Positions 10,317 through 23,044 of a stretch of DNA of 64,000 bases are shown here, in pieces. The position numbers and the translations under genes were made by a program. Each line of letters starts with the position of its first letter. Position 1 is the stretch's first letter. The notes under the pieces were generated by a model, which had not been told where the DNA came from, did not search any database, and saw nothing but the letters and a program-made list of their open reading frames with translations. This stretch comes from Hofstenia miamia (taxonomy: Eukaryota; Xenacoelomorpha; Acoela), in contig SCFE01000070.1 of assembly GCA_004352715.1 (NCBI GenBank), positions 608,698-672,697 on the forward strand, written 5' to 3'.

Positions 10317-11862
10317 CGAAATATCTTGTGAATTACCTACTTTTCAATTTTGAGTAATTTAACGACAGACTTCTTGTCTGTTAATAGACTGTACTATATC
10401 TCTTGAAATTTGTTATGCAGCATTCTCAGTAGGGGAATATTCAAAGTTTGTAATTTGATCGATGCATATACAAATCCCCAAGAAACCCATGGAGTAAATT
10501 ATTATCTTCATGCCAGCCCACAATGTTGATGGGGACCCTATGGGGCCACACGATACGCCATTTTTCTGGACAAGCGCGCATATATTTGAAAATAATTATT
10601 TTCTACTACTACTATAAAAAATTCAGAAAAATAGAATTTGTGTTAATTCCATTACAAAATGAATGTACATTTCAAAGTTATTTTAAGTATAATTCTATGA
10701 AAATTCAAAAATTTATTCACAGATGATTCCACGCATGCGATTATGATTTTAATTTGAAACAGTTCGACTCTTAGCAATCTATGGTTTTTCAACCTTTAAT
10801 GCATTAGCATTACCTACAAAATGAATTTTTTTAAAAACATGATGACAGTTATGAATTTCTAAGTTCCCAATCCACATAATTTAGAATATAGTGTCCAGCT
10901 GTTGTAGACCATGCACAAATACAAATTTTTTGGACATGTAACTCTTTGAAAATAAATAAACAAAATTAAATTTATTTTAATTAATCAAAAGATAAGTTTT
11001 ACCTAACCTATTGTGTGAGATTTTAATATTTTAATATTTAAAAAGTTGTCTCGAATTGTTCTCAACAGAATTATTCAACTGGATATTTAACTAAGCAATT
11101 TAGCAGAATAATTGTCTGACAGCATAACCAAGATTGCGACAATCGTCTGACATTTGTTTTGGCTTACAGTGTCTTGGCGTCTGAATTCATTTAATAAACC
11201 ATTTTTAAAAATTGTTTTTTTAAATATATTTAGCATGACAAAGGATGGATTACTGCTTTTATGATTGTGTATTTAATCTCTTGCCATTAGCAGACTCGAG
11301 CTTTACCAATTTAACTTGTCATATGCTGTGATTTTAGGAAATTCGTGTTTATTAGAAACCACCATTTGTAATTAACAAATTATTAACTTTTCTATAACTG
11401 ACACTTTCTGGAATTGATACAGATTATTGGCATGGCAACATATCAATATTTAACTAAAACATTTGGCAATAAATTATAGCCAATTAAAATATTAACTAAT
11501 TCAGCAATTGGCGACAATTTATAGTTTTGAAATCATTAAAATATTTCTGATTGAAAAACATGGTTTCTTAGCATTAAATTATGCTCAATATATATTCATT
11601 GCAGTTCAGTATCTATGGGATTTCATAATAAATACAGTTCCAAACAGCTTCAAGCAGAACAAATCGTGTCAAACAATTGACATTATGTCAGGTTTTGATT
11701 TGTAAAAGTTAATAAGTCGAAATTTTTTAAAAAGGCCGTGTTGATTTTAAAGTTATGCTTCTAGCAAAGTCAGTTAAAATACTTTGTTAATTCAGGACAT
11801 GCTTACATAAAAAATGAATAAGTTTTATAATTTAATTGTCAAATTCAATATAGAGTACTTAC
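9736..11862. other. No supported gene
   Basis: AT-rich sequence with one (TA)n run (10289-10316). The small open frames at 10523-10726 and 11508-11705 have no recognisable domain or coding character. Confidence 0.4.
10289..10316 (+). repeat. (TA)n microsatellite
   Basis: Uninterrupted TA dinucleotide run. Confidence 0.9.
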
Positions 11863-11931
11863 GGCCTTTTAGAATAACAAATTGAATCGGGAACGATGGC
11901 TCATTACAATTCACCAAGCGATGTTCATTTG
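11863..11931 (-). CDS. Candidate internal coding exon (69 bp)
   Basis: On the minus strand a TATATATATAG acceptor formed by the end of a (TA)n run is followed by two bases and 22 open codons (NEHRLVNCNEPSFPIQFVIL), then one base and a consensus GTAAGTACT donor. Its one-base overhang is in phase with the exon at 1874-1922. If both are real the intron is about 10 kb and carries the satellite and the hAT element. The peptide looks protein-like but matches no family I know. Confidence 0.3.
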
Positions 11932-11948
11932 CTATATATATATATATA

Positions 11949-14538
11949 AAGCATATGTACATATGTACATATATCATCTCTATTTACCTGAAAGCCCTGT
12001 CTTGAGCATACAGAAAAATTAATGCTTAAATCTCTTGAAAGTTAAATAATATGTAAAAATGAACACCATGCAAATGGTATTTACAAAAACATGCTTAAAT
12101 ACTATAAAGCAGAGATAAGGAAAAAATGAATAATATTTCTGCAACGGGAATCTTAGGCAGTTCAAATTTCGAGGAACCTATTAAGGTTTTCTAAGTATTG
12201 CCTAAAATTCCAGACTTACACAATAATCAGAGTTATCAGTATCACATAAAGTAAATAAATAATTTGTAAGAGTCCCAGATTTGAATTGAAATAATTAATT
12301 AAATTAGTATTTGCAAGATTTCAGAATACCTCTGTTTCCTGTTTCGCTTGAGATGTTCAGTCAATTTCTCGTTATTATGTTGCAATTAAAAGAATGTCAG
12401 TTTTATTATCTATGGATAAATCATTATTATAGAAAAGATATTTCCACTCAAAACATTGGCTGAACTATTTGTGTTAACACAGTGAAAACTCAAAGAATTC
12501 AATTTCCTATCAAAATTTTCACATTATAAATATATTACAATACAAGATTATGTAAATTTTATGTCAATATGAAAATTACCATATTGAAAATTTCAACCTC
12601 TGCACCAGCGTTCCTTATGCAAAGTCATTTTTGCTGTCCCGTACAAGTGAAAATAGACATTTCTGCGCTAAGTGAAAACAGACGTAAATTTTGTGAAAAA
12701 TGCTGACTTAGAATGTTTTATTGAGGAAAAACTTTTTTTGATGGTGCATTTTTCAATATATTGTAAAAAAAGAATTTTTCACTAGTGCTTCCCAAAATAA
12801 ACCTTCATAAAATGATTTATATCCATGCCAGGACCCGTTGGCTTGAAAGCTCGGCTAGCACAAGGCACTAAAGTGACCTGATGCTATTCTCCTGTAACTG
12901 AACACTGTTACATTTGTGAAATTGGCAACATAAACACACTAAGTAAAATATCGCATTACAATACTTTTATCGTGTTTAGGTACGGAGTTTTCACACTTGG
13001 GTAAATGTATTTTCAGTGGTTTCGGCTAAAATGGTATTATAATAATTACATGAATGTCATATAATTTTTTGTGGGAAGAGACAAAAAGTTATAAAATTTA
13101 CAGAACTTAAATATCAATAGTAAAAAGGCCAGATGAAATTTTTTGTCTGACTCTTGGATGACCCTATTGAGGACCTTTGTGTATGTTAATATTATTCTAT
13201 AGTTTTACTAATTATTTAATTAATGACAGGCATCCTCTTTTGGCCCTATGCCACCAGGGCGCAAGGAACTGATATTTGAAGCTAAACATACATGGGGTAA
13301 AGGCAGCTTTAAATCTGTAATGCAAAACACTACCTCTAGTTAATTTTTGATTTCCTTAGAAAATCTTGAAAGTCTCTTAAAAGAAATTCTCCAGAAATTT
13401 TGTGGATTTCTTGCAAAGATTTTGAACATTTTTTAGAAAAAGTTATCATGAATTTTGTTCGTAGTTTTCTTTTAAGGATCTTAGCATTCCTTGAATGTAA
13501 TTAATGCGATATTACATAGATTTATTTGTATAATATAATTGTTTATCATAAAATCCAAAGTAATAGCTACTGGAACTAGTAACACAAAAGTTAAAGTAAT
13601 GTTGCGCCAGGTTATGAGTAATTTAATTAGTATGTTTCTTAAATTACTTAAATAGAAAATATGCAATGTGAAAAGCTATATTTCAAATTTTTCCTAAATT
13701 GTCATATAAATACAATGAAATCTCAAAAGAATATATTTATGAAAATATGCTTATTCTGAATATGTCAACTTCTAAAATGTCTTATTATTAAGGTGTTCAA
13801 AAATTGGCATATCAAAATCTTGATTACTTTCTAAATAACAAAATTATTTTGATTTGTCAAAAATAGTATGTTTGTTGCCACAATATATACTTAGAAGTTC
13901 TTTTCAAGTGTAACTCAACTAAATTTTTAGAATTCTATGGAACCTTGGAAATTTCTTTTCACGTTTTGCAAGTTTCCTCCAAGAAAATCTCAAGAAACTT
14001 CAAAAACTTTTCAAGATTTTCCAATTTTCATTGAATTAGAAAATGATATTTAATATTTTATAATTTTCTGTAGGCTAGAAAAATTTAGAGCAATCTTACT
14101 GACTATATCATACAATAATAGTCTAATAGACAATTTTGCAGATAAAATGATTACTTTTGAAAACATTTTTACAGCAGGGGCATTATTTCCAGGAAAGAGC
14201 AGCAAAGAAATTTTGTTTTCAAATTATCAGTTTAATGTAACATAGTTTTGAACTGTTTCAAAATTCCCAATATTTTTTGTGTACATCTATGGATACAGTA
14301 AATATTGTATATGCATGCAAATACTTAGCCTGGGAATAAATTTCATGTATTGTTTGTGATAAAACAATATACAAGTGTATTTAAAATCGTTCACCATTTT
14401 GTTTTAAAATTAATTTTTTAATATTATTTTCCCGTGAGAATTATGACATTAGTCATCCATAACTACGTGGATTTAAGTAATGAAATTTCATTGGTGTAAG
14501 CCTACGGCAAGCTTATATATTAAGAAAATAGGTCTTAC
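11949..14538. other. No supported gene
   Basis: AT-rich, low-complexity sequence with only short open frames. A slightly GC-richer patch at 12835-12910 shows no recognisable feature. Confidence 0.4.
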
Positions 14539-14592
14539 ATAGCAGCTTTGGCGAGGCAATATTTTTAAAATTTGTGAAAACATTGGTATTTT
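14539..14592 (-). CDS. Weak candidate exon (54 bp)
   Basis: Minus strand: acceptor ATTATAATGATTTCAG, two bases, 17 open codons (NTNVFTNFKNIASPKLL), one base, donor GTAAGACC. Phases match the exon at 11863-11931. It is too short to be safe alone; a second frame is also open. Confidence 0.18.
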
Positions 14593-14825
14593 CTGAAATC
14601 ATTATAATAAAAATAATTTTCATTGATGACTTATCATTTTTTGCATGAATAAATAAAAGTTTGATTCACTTTCCTTCATATTTTAAGCGTTCTTATCAAA
14701 TAAATGACTTTATAGTAAAAGAACTTCCTCTCCGTTTCAAAGGACTGAAATCAAATAATTTCATTAAAATTTCACTTTTATGAATGTTCATTGGACTGAC
14801 AGAATAAATGCAGTTATATGTTTAC

Positions 14826-14866
14826 TAAAAGCTTTTAGCATTCGTTTGACAAAACAAAGCCTATGT
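14826..14866 (-). CDS. Weak candidate exon (41 bp)
   Basis: Minus strand: branch point and acceptor TGCTGACTATTAG, one base, 13 open codons (HRLCFVKRMLKAF), one base, donor GTAAAC. I picked it partly because its phases would join 16524-16605 to 14539-14592, so the phase match is not independent evidence. Confidence 0.13.
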
Positions 14867-15509
14867 CTAATAGTCAGCATTGATAAAATCAGCAAATGTT
14901 ACCTTGAATTAATTTCACCTCGGCAAACATATATCCAAGGAAGTGACTGGCAAGTTTTAGTGTTTCACAAAGAAAATAAATGAACAACATTGCTAAGGAA
15001 AAACCTAACATGTATGAGGGCGACATGACAGTCTACAGAATTATGGGTTTTAAAACCACAAATGTTTAGATAAATTCCAACAAAAATTCAATAACATTTA
15101 CTATAGTTTATTTTTCGTTAAAATTCTACAGCTCACTAAACAAAAACAACACAGATTTATTTTGCAAAGCTAAAATATTAAAATATTGTTAGTATCTAAA
15201 TTTGCAGTTAAAGAAGAGGCATAGAAAAAACCTAGAGCAACCAATCCCAGTATATTTTTGCTCAAAGTAGTTTTGAATGATATTTTTATTTTATTTTTAA
15301 AGCAAACAGCTTTCGAATGGTGATAAGCTAGAGGGTTTCTGAAAGCTGTTAACAAGGTAGGCTATAAGATTAAAACAGAATGTTTCACTTTGTTTATTAT
15401 TAAGCTTTACGCACTTCAATCCTAGCAAATCTATGATGACGGAGATGAATACTCCCAGAATAAGAGTATGATAAAATCTCAAACATTAATTTCATTACAG
15501 CTATTTAGC

Positions 15510-15720
15510 AGTTTGTTAAGAAATATTAAAAATAACAAAGAACCCTGTGGGACACCACTGGTAATTGTCAAAATTAACATATTGCTTTCGATTATAGAGA
15601 TAAGATGCTAAAGCTCTTAACAACCACCCATCAATTCCCAAGCCGTGTACATTTGATAGAAGAACAAACCAAAATAAAATATTTGAGCCGATAAAAAGGG
15701 TCCTTTCTTTAACTGCGTTT
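15510..15720 (-). pseudogene. LINE reverse-transcriptase fragment
   Basis: Read on the minus strand, the segment shows GIDGWLLRALASYLYNRKQ followed, after a frameshift, by the reverse-transcriptase motif GVPQGSLLFLIFLN. This order (hydrophobic helix, SYLYNRKQ, then GVPQGS) is typical of the fingers and palm of Jockey/CR1-like non-LTR retrotransposon enzymes. The frameshift and missing flanks mark it as a dead relic. Confidence 0.75.
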
Positions 15721-16480
15721 TTAGATTTTAGTAATAAAAAAATTTCTTAACAAGTTCAGTGTCAATAATTTGACGAATCATTTCATTCGCAGTTTCTAAA
15801 TTGTTTTTGCTAGATATATTTTTATACAAAAAACATATATTGGAAACGTGAAGAGAAGAAAATTTCCGCATAAGAAACTACAAAAAACTTTGACAATTTT
15901 CAATTACATGTGCATGTATGTGCGTAAATCTACATATACACGTTTGATGGATCTGCTATTTTCAACACTTTGTTTTAAATTATACTATCTAAATGTTTAA
16001 ATTCATACATTTAAAATGATATCAATGAAATACAACCAAATAATTCTGAAAATATTATAGTCTTGGAGTTACCATTGATTGAAAGTAAAAATATAATTAT
16101 GAAAAAGGTTAACCATCATCCAAAGTTAGGCCTGTTTTTAAATCTGTGCGAACTAATATTATATTTAATTAGAATGCTACGCTTCACCCATAGTCTCTAA
16201 ATATAATTGTGACTGCTATAACAAGCATTGGTGAAACTGCTTGGCATTCAAATTATAAAATTTGAATTATAACTGCCCACATTTAGATCTTTGAGGCCAT
16301 AATCATCAAGCAATATAATGAAGGCTACATTCTTAGTAAACAAAATTTCTCAAATACTAAACTTATTCTATTATATCAATATACCACAATGTCGACTTTT
16401 GCTAACGCAAATATTTTTATAAAAACGATAACGATTACTAAAGTAGGTAGTCGAAAAGTTGTCTTCACATCAATTGTAAT

Positions 16481-16486
16481 TATATA

Positions 16487-16522
<36 letters not shown>
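16481..16522 (+). repeat. (TA)n microsatellite
   Basis: TA run with one TG interruption. It directly abuts the candidate exon 16524-16605, so that a GTATATAT donor would fall inside the repeat. Confidence 0.9.
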
Positions 16523-16523
<1 letters not shown>

Positions 16524-16605
16524 TCCGCAAGAACTTTCAACTGCCATGTTGGGTCAGGGCTACAAACATAAGTTCTCAGGACTCGTGAAAAAGTCGATTC
16601 CATTT
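16524..16605 (-). CDS. Candidate internal coding exon (82 bp)
   Basis: On the minus strand, after an acceptor at CCTTTCAAAAG, two bases and 26 open codons encode MESTFSRVLRTYVCSPDPT and WQLKVLA, then GA and a GTATATAT donor inside the (TA)n tract. The frame also extends upstream to an ATG at 16637-16639 and downstream through the TA run as Tyr-Ile repeats; those parts are probably not coding. Composition is coding-like, but the frame came to notice partly because a TA run lengthens any ORF next to it. Confidence 0.28.
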
Positions 16606-17096
16606 CTTTTGAAAGGTTTGTACGAATATTTTTTATCATTGTTTAGTTGGTGTGATTACTCAAATTTCGGTAAATTTCTGTGATTCTTAAAGGCTTGATA
16701 GAAAAAGGACAATAGTTTTCACATTTCTGCAGAAAGGATCAAATTTTGCCAGAGTATGTTCCTGGCACTGTTGTTTCTCCATCAAGATATTAAAATAAAT
16801 GTCTCAAACTGATGCTGCTGAAGACGATAAAATTAGAATTTCTGCACTCCATAAACTATCTCAAATAAAAATTGACTCCATTCAGCACGTATTTTCAAGT
16901 TGACAAAAGCCGACATATATGGATGCTACACACAACATTTACAGTAGCATATGCGAACATAATGCATGTACATAAACGCCTGACGCCACCTCAAAGACAT
17001 GTTCGATTGCAACTAAATCTCATATCTGAGTAAATTAGACAAATTCTATACCCTGGCCGATAGCAAAATAGAAAAAACTATTTTCACTCCACTCTA

Positions 17097-17113
17097 ATAT
17101 ATATATATATATA
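17097..17113 (+). repeat. (TA)n microsatellite
   Basis: TA run that would contain the GTATATAT donor of the candidate exon 17115-17245. Confidence 0.85.
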
Positions 17114-17114
17114 C

Positions 17115-17245
17115 AATTAAGTCTATAAATATAGTGTATTTGAATGATTTCTGGAGAAATAGAAATATTGTGATAATTCAATTTATTTTGAAATGATTGA
17201 GGTTGCAATATATTCTTGGAAGCGCCAAGAATCTCATCCCAATCC
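17115..17245 (-). CDS. Candidate internal coding exon (131 bp)
   Basis: Minus strand: acceptor TAGCATGTTTCAG, one base, 43 open codons beginning DWDEILGASKNILQPQSF, one base, then GTATATAT. The leading base is in phase with the candidate first exon at 18629-18714. The trailing base does not join the 16524-16605 exon (it would make TAA), so at least one exon is missing or the model is wrong here. The frame also reads on through the TA run. Confidence 0.23.
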
Positions 17246-17335
17246 CTGAAACATGCTAAATTTTTCATGAATATACTGTATTAACATTCGTATTTTGTAT
17301 ATAGACTATTAATATTAAAAAGATTTGCATAAAAA

Positions 17336-17338
<3 letters not shown>

Positions 17339-17366
<28 letters not shown>

Positions 17367-17367
17367 C
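17339..17367 (+). repeat. (TA)n microsatellite
   Basis: Uninterrupted TA run. Confidence 0.9.
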
Positions 17368-17592
17368 TTATGTGTAAAAGTCTGGAATATATGGAATAGT
17401 TTAAAATTCATGTGAGCAGAACTAAACATTGATGTTAATGTGAAGCTGAGTACATTGTGTTTTAGGAAGATCTTGTATAGAAATGACTCACAAAGGAATA
17501 TAATACGCAATATGTTGCAAAATTTATGATAATACTGTTAAATAGTCTAAGAAACTGGAGAAAACAATAAATTGCAGAATTTTGCTAAATGA

Positions 17593-17593
17593 G

Positions 17594-17622
<29 letters not shown>
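17593..17622 (+). repeat. (TA)n microsatellite
   Basis: Uninterrupted TA run. Confidence 0.9.
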
Positions 17623-17628
<6 letters not shown>

Positions 17629-18628
17629 TCAGCCTTGTGTACAATAGTTCGGACTAATTAAATAATTCTAATTTTAAGCGACCATATATCCCATATTTGC
17701 TTAAAATTTTGGATTCATGCAGAAAAAATCCATTTATCCAATTTACTTTCAACTGTTTTGACATCAAACGCGTGAACAACTCTGGAAAGACAAACTAAAA
17801 TTGCTTGGGTTTAGAAGAGCGCCCTGGTTTTGCTAATGACCCAATTTGACCGGTTCTTTTATAATGTGAAATAATTGAAGATACTGTTTGCTTTGATAAT
17901 TGAAGAAATTCGCAATTTTTTTCTGAAAATAGTTTTACCACGACTTTTGAGGTGAATAATGATATAAGTGATCAGCCATTGTCAGAAATGTTAAGCTTTG
18001 ACCTAAATGCGAACAGGTACATTCTGAAATTATGCATTCACGCTTTCAAAATACCAGTAACAACGAACAAAGCAACGTTAATATGAAAAGCATTAGGCAG
18101 AAACTATTATGCACAAGGCTGTATATATATATACCAGAAATGGACAAAATATTTAGCAGTACACCACAACAAAGAAAAGATTCATTACAAGGAAAATTAA
18201 ATTGGAAGCTACCTTATATTACATCAAATTCAGTAACCACCTTAAAAATGAAGATCCACAACTAAGTGTCAAGATTATGCCAATATTTCATATTCTGAAA
18301 AAATTGCATTTTCTGAAAAACATATGCTATTCCAAATCCTTTATTTTCTTCATGTGTATATAATTATAAATGTGATGAATATGAAAGAAACAAACAGAGC
18401 ACATGCGAGGACATTTTCAATCATAAATATATTGTCATGAACATCAGAGAAATAACTTTTCTATTTTACTGCAAACCAAGCATACAAAAATTGCAGAAGC
18501 CATAATAATAAAAGAAACTAAGGAGAATCTATTAAATAAACAATTAAGTCAAAACTAAACATCGTATATGATCTACAAATTACAAATTTGATATAATAAT
18601 GTTTGTATTTATTTTCGTTCTTTTATAC

Positions 18629-18712
18629 TGACGATGAGTGGAGACACTAGAAACATGTCTACATAAACTATTTCTTGCTTTTTGCAATGAAGTGCTTAAG
18701 AACGCCTTCCAC

Positions 18713-18714
<2 letters not shown>
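18629..18714 (-). CDS. Candidate first coding exon with presequence-like N-terminus
   Basis: An ATG directly beside a (TA)n run opens 28 codons: MWKAFLSTSLQKARNSL then CRHVSSVSTHR, followed by CA and a GTATAA donor. The peptide has no acidic residue, several Arg/Lys/His and many Ser/Thr, the make-up of a mitochondrial targeting presequence. CA plus the G of the next candidate exon (17115-17245) gives Gln. Localisation and linkage are inference. Confidence 0.23.

Positions 18715-18746
<32 letters not shown>
18715..18746 (+). repeat. (TA)n microsatellite
   Basis: Uninterrupted TA run adjoining the candidate start codon at 18712-18714. Confidence 0.9.
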
Positions 18747-18748
<2 letters not shown>

Positions 18749-18829
18749 AATTGATATAGCTTAGTTGTTAATAAATCGTAATTCAGCCAATCTTGTAACA
18801 AATTTTTGTAAATAAAATTGTATATCAAA

Positions 18830-21800
18830 CCTATTTAAGATTTTAATTATTTTCAATTACTATCAATGAAATGTTCTTGTATTGAAGTCATTTGTACTCT
18901 TTGATGTTTCAAGAGCAAAATTAAATGAAATTAGAAGTTGCAATCGTTGATTTTGCTCATAGATATTCAATCAATATCCTATTTAATAAGTGTTCATCAT
19001 TTGATGCAAGTAAAGTAACCAAATATATTTCATTTCATTCTTAACAAACTTGTATCGTGTTAGTAATTTGTGCACACTGTTAGGCTAATTTATTAATAAA
19101 AATTTGATTTAATATTCAACCACAAAACATTGAAGGCCACGACATCCAAATATTCTCAAATATGATTAAATTTAATGTGAAATTTTTATGCAACACGAGT
19201 TTCAAAAATACTTTTATTACATTTATGCGTCATTGCAAACATTACTTAAATCTAGTGTTTATGCTATCAAACATATTCCTAATAAGTTTACTCTCAAACA
19301 GTTAATCGCTGCATATGATTTCATAAAAAAATTCACAAAAATCAAAAATAATTTTCATGCATTTTAGACAAGAAAATCTGTTTTCCTTGTAACTTATACG
19401 CATTCAATGTGAAATACCAGGCTTGCCTTTTGTGTTGTATAATTGTGTACACAACACAATGTGTTGTTTGAAGCATAAAAATCAAGCGTTGCAAAATTTA
19501 CAATTTTTTTAATGAAAGAAATCTAGTCATTATCTTATGCCATTTCAAAATTTTAATAAATTTGTAGAAGCTATATTTCTATTTATGCTATGTAACTAAG
19601 ACTAGTGATTTGTTAGTTTGAATGCAAACTTACTAGAGTTTTAGAAGAAAATCGCCGATATAAAATATTTTTTTATGAATTTGTTACAGAATTACTTTCA
19701 TCATGTCAAGAATTTTAGACATAAATCTAAAGATTAACATTTATCCTTTGCATTAACTATTGCATAGTTAGAAAGCATAATAAATTTTCACTATTAGTTT
19801 CAGTAAATATTTGGGATGTGGCACCTTTGCACAGCGTTATTAGTACTTTGGAAGAGAATATTGGATTTTAACCTCTCTTAATAGTTTTTATTTAATAGCG
19901 CGTGATAAATAGTCTGTACAGATTGTATTCTTTTTTTTCTAAGCGGGCGCAAAGACAAAATGCTTCATATCTTAGCAAAAGTTTGAACTACATCAGATCA
20001 ACAAGAATTTTTAACTTCAAAGAAAACAATCCAAATGTGAAAATAGCACACATATATTTATTAAGATTCTTGCTTACATGGATTAATTAATTCATATTAA
20101 CATGGAAATTCTACACCATATTATTTTAGGTGCTCAATAAGAAAACTGGTTGAGTTGCTATTATAAGTATTATGATTGTGAGTTATTCAACAGCTTAAGA
20201 TTCAAATGCATTTAAAAGCAATACCTAATGACCGTCCTTGCCTATTGCAATTATATTTAAAATAGAGAACTACGTGATCACACATTTCCGCTTCCGATCC
20301 TGCACTGGCTATGTCCGCTGGTCAATTCTTAAGTTTTGGTCCGGGCCTAGTTTTGTGATTTAGTTTCGTTACCGCTGGTTTCAGTCGCGTAAATTTACTT
20401 CTGTTCCAATAACCAGGTTAAAGGAGCAAATTTTTCTCATTGTTAACGAAGTGGAATACTGAATGAGATATTACAGAAATATTTTAGTTTTGCAAATATA
20501 TTTAATTGCCAATATAATACAATATAAAAGCAATGATTAAATCAAATTGGTCCCCGCCCAGATTGATGATGAAAAGTTAGTCCTTCTAACGTCCCATGTT
20601 ATGAATTTGGAACTAGTACCACAGGACTCTAATTGGAAAGCTATATTTTGTTATTATAGAAGGAATTTGTGTAGGAAGATTGACTAAGCATTTAATGAAC
20701 ATTCTTTTTAAGGGATGTTTTACGAATACATTTATGTGTTGTGCTGCGTGTCACAACGATGTGCTGTGAAATACTGGGAAACCGATTTAATATATTTCTA
20801 TTTTTTGATGCTCTGTATTACATAAACATTCGATTTTTCAATTTTAACATTGTGCTGATCCTTTTTTTTAATGTTGTGTCCAATTCACCCCATTTACTGT
20901 CTAATCACCCCAATGCATTATGTTGATGTTATGATTAACTTTTCCCCTATTATTACATATTTTCAAAAATTATGTTCGACATGCTGCATGAAGTGCTGGC
21001 AATTACTTTTAATAAAAAACGTATAAAAATGTTATGTTGATGTTGAAAAAAGTGGATTCACAAGAAATTTGTCCGATTCATTCCAGTTTACCCTATGATA
21101 TTTTAATCGATTAATGGTTAAAAGCCCAAAAATGTCAATCACTATTCACAAGGTGAGAAACGGGCCACTTTTTTTACAGCCCACCCGATTCCGCCTTTTA
21201 ACAATAACCCGGAACCGGATCCGGCCTGTCTAGCAATAACCCACGAACCGACCCGTCTAAGAGTGACCCAACCCAGGACGGGTGTGAGTTTACCCACTTT
21301 TCTCTCTGATTATTGCTATTTTCACGTTTCAGACTTTTATTCAATTGCTTGAAAATAAGTTTCTAATTAATTAATTCGGTCTAAGTACAACTGAAATGAA
21401 AAAGGCCATCCAGGCCAGAGCCTATTCCACCTGCAAATCTGCAACCATGTCATGTTCTAAATTTATATTAAATGTGTAATTCCCAGTAAAATAGTTGATA
21501 GCAGGTAGTATTGGGAGTGAAGTAAAACGACTTTGTCAATTTACTGCAACGTCTCATTAAATATTCATGAACGACCTTAAGGTGAAACTAAAGTGAATAT
21601 CACGTGTCAAAAGGGATGAGATAATTTCACCATTCTCACCGGCATTTCACTTTAGATTGCTTCAGTCCGTCTTATCAATGAATGCAAACATGTACAATTC
21701 AACGAAAGTGTTACATGACAGTCAATGCTCAACTTTGCGGTAATGTGGACTGCAATAAAGCAAAAAAATTCAGCAAAAGAAAATTCTATTTCTTCAAATA

Positions 21801-23003
21801 TGCTCTTATAGATTGCAGCAAAACAAAATACATCAATCTATTAATGAAAACATTAGTTTTTTTTAATACTTACAAGCAGTAGAAAGAATATATAAGTGCT
21901 ACAATTATTTGTTTAAACAAATATGTGAAATCAACAGTTTTGTGCAAAAAGGGGACAACTCTACCTGTACCGTACCTGCTGCACTTTCAATAGACCAGGG
22001 AAGGAGTTATTTTATGAGGGTTTTTCTTGTTATTTGAAGGCAATTTACATTAATATTTTACAAAGATATTATGTTAGTACAATTACAGCGGTATATTGTG
22101 ATGGAATCATTGGAGATGACATTGTTACTACGAATGATTGTCAAAATTTATAAATTAAAACTATGTGAAATTGCATCAATATATCTAATGCCCAGTGAGC
22201 AAACTAATTTCAATCTTTACACAATTTGATAATAGGCATGTCTAAAACTAATGCAATAATAGCAAAGTAACAACTTATAGGCATTCAAATAATTTTTTGT
22301 TTTAAAGAAAACTGATTTCAGAATGATGACAGTAAAGCTGTTTCACTGGTTATTGTCTTTGGAAACTATTAAAGTAAGTGAGTGTTTATTTGCACATCTA
22401 ATTTTGATGAGTGCCTGTCATGTTCCGATTGGATAAAGGCATCCTAATTAAAACACGATTAGAATTCCTTATTGCATATGTAAAAGGACAAAAATATACT
22501 TCAAGGAATCATTGAGTATATTATGGGATTACAGAACATCGGTTAGTTAATGAATTGTTTCAACCTTCTAAAAACGTAAATCACTAGTGAGATCATAAGG
22601 CTGTTATATTTGACAAGGTGCTAGCCATATTAATGAGATTTACATTTTTCCAGAACTAGATGGAAAACCGAGCAATCGAGTTTTCGTTGGATCCACTGAT
22701 ATCCAGCGGTAAAAAGTTATTTTTAAATAATGTCCCCTATTGTATGGCTCATTAAATTTGAGCAAATAACCAAAGCGTGTTAACATTTAGAAAGTTGATG
22801 AGAGTAATTATAATATAAGAAAAATTTAAGAAATATAGCAATGCCCTCACTGATTTGCATCATGGACCACCAGTGGAATGAATTTTGAAAGAATTGTATT
22901 ATTTGAAGACTATGGTATAGCTCTTACATTCTATGCGTTGTTTTTTGTATGTAATTCCGCATAGGAAATTTAAATTTTTGTGAAAATATACTTCTTGAAA
23001 ATA

Positions 23004-23044
<41 letters not shown>

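Noticed and set aside
16660-16774. Minus-strand exon (KCENYCPFSIKPLRITEIYR) or small ORF (MEKQQCQEHTLAKF)
   Set aside because: The first would need a 54-bp intron and a phase the upstream candidate does not provide; the second lies in another frame of the same DNA. Neither can be preferred.
16376-17510. Proteins with Tyr-Ile repeats from TA runs (also 18580-18828, 23008-23229)
   Set aside because: TA tracts are stop-free in two frames and extend any neighbouring frame. I kept only the parts next to them that have splice-like borders, at low confidence.
18032-18265. 77-codon plus-strand ORF
   Set aside because: It has no domain, crosses a TA-rich stretch, and shows no splice or start context support.
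22322-22373. Plus-strand exon (MMTVKLFHWLLSLETIK, acceptor TTTCAG, donor GTAAGT)
   Set aside because: About 17 codons with consensus borders are expected several times by chance in 64 kb, and nothing nearby supports it.
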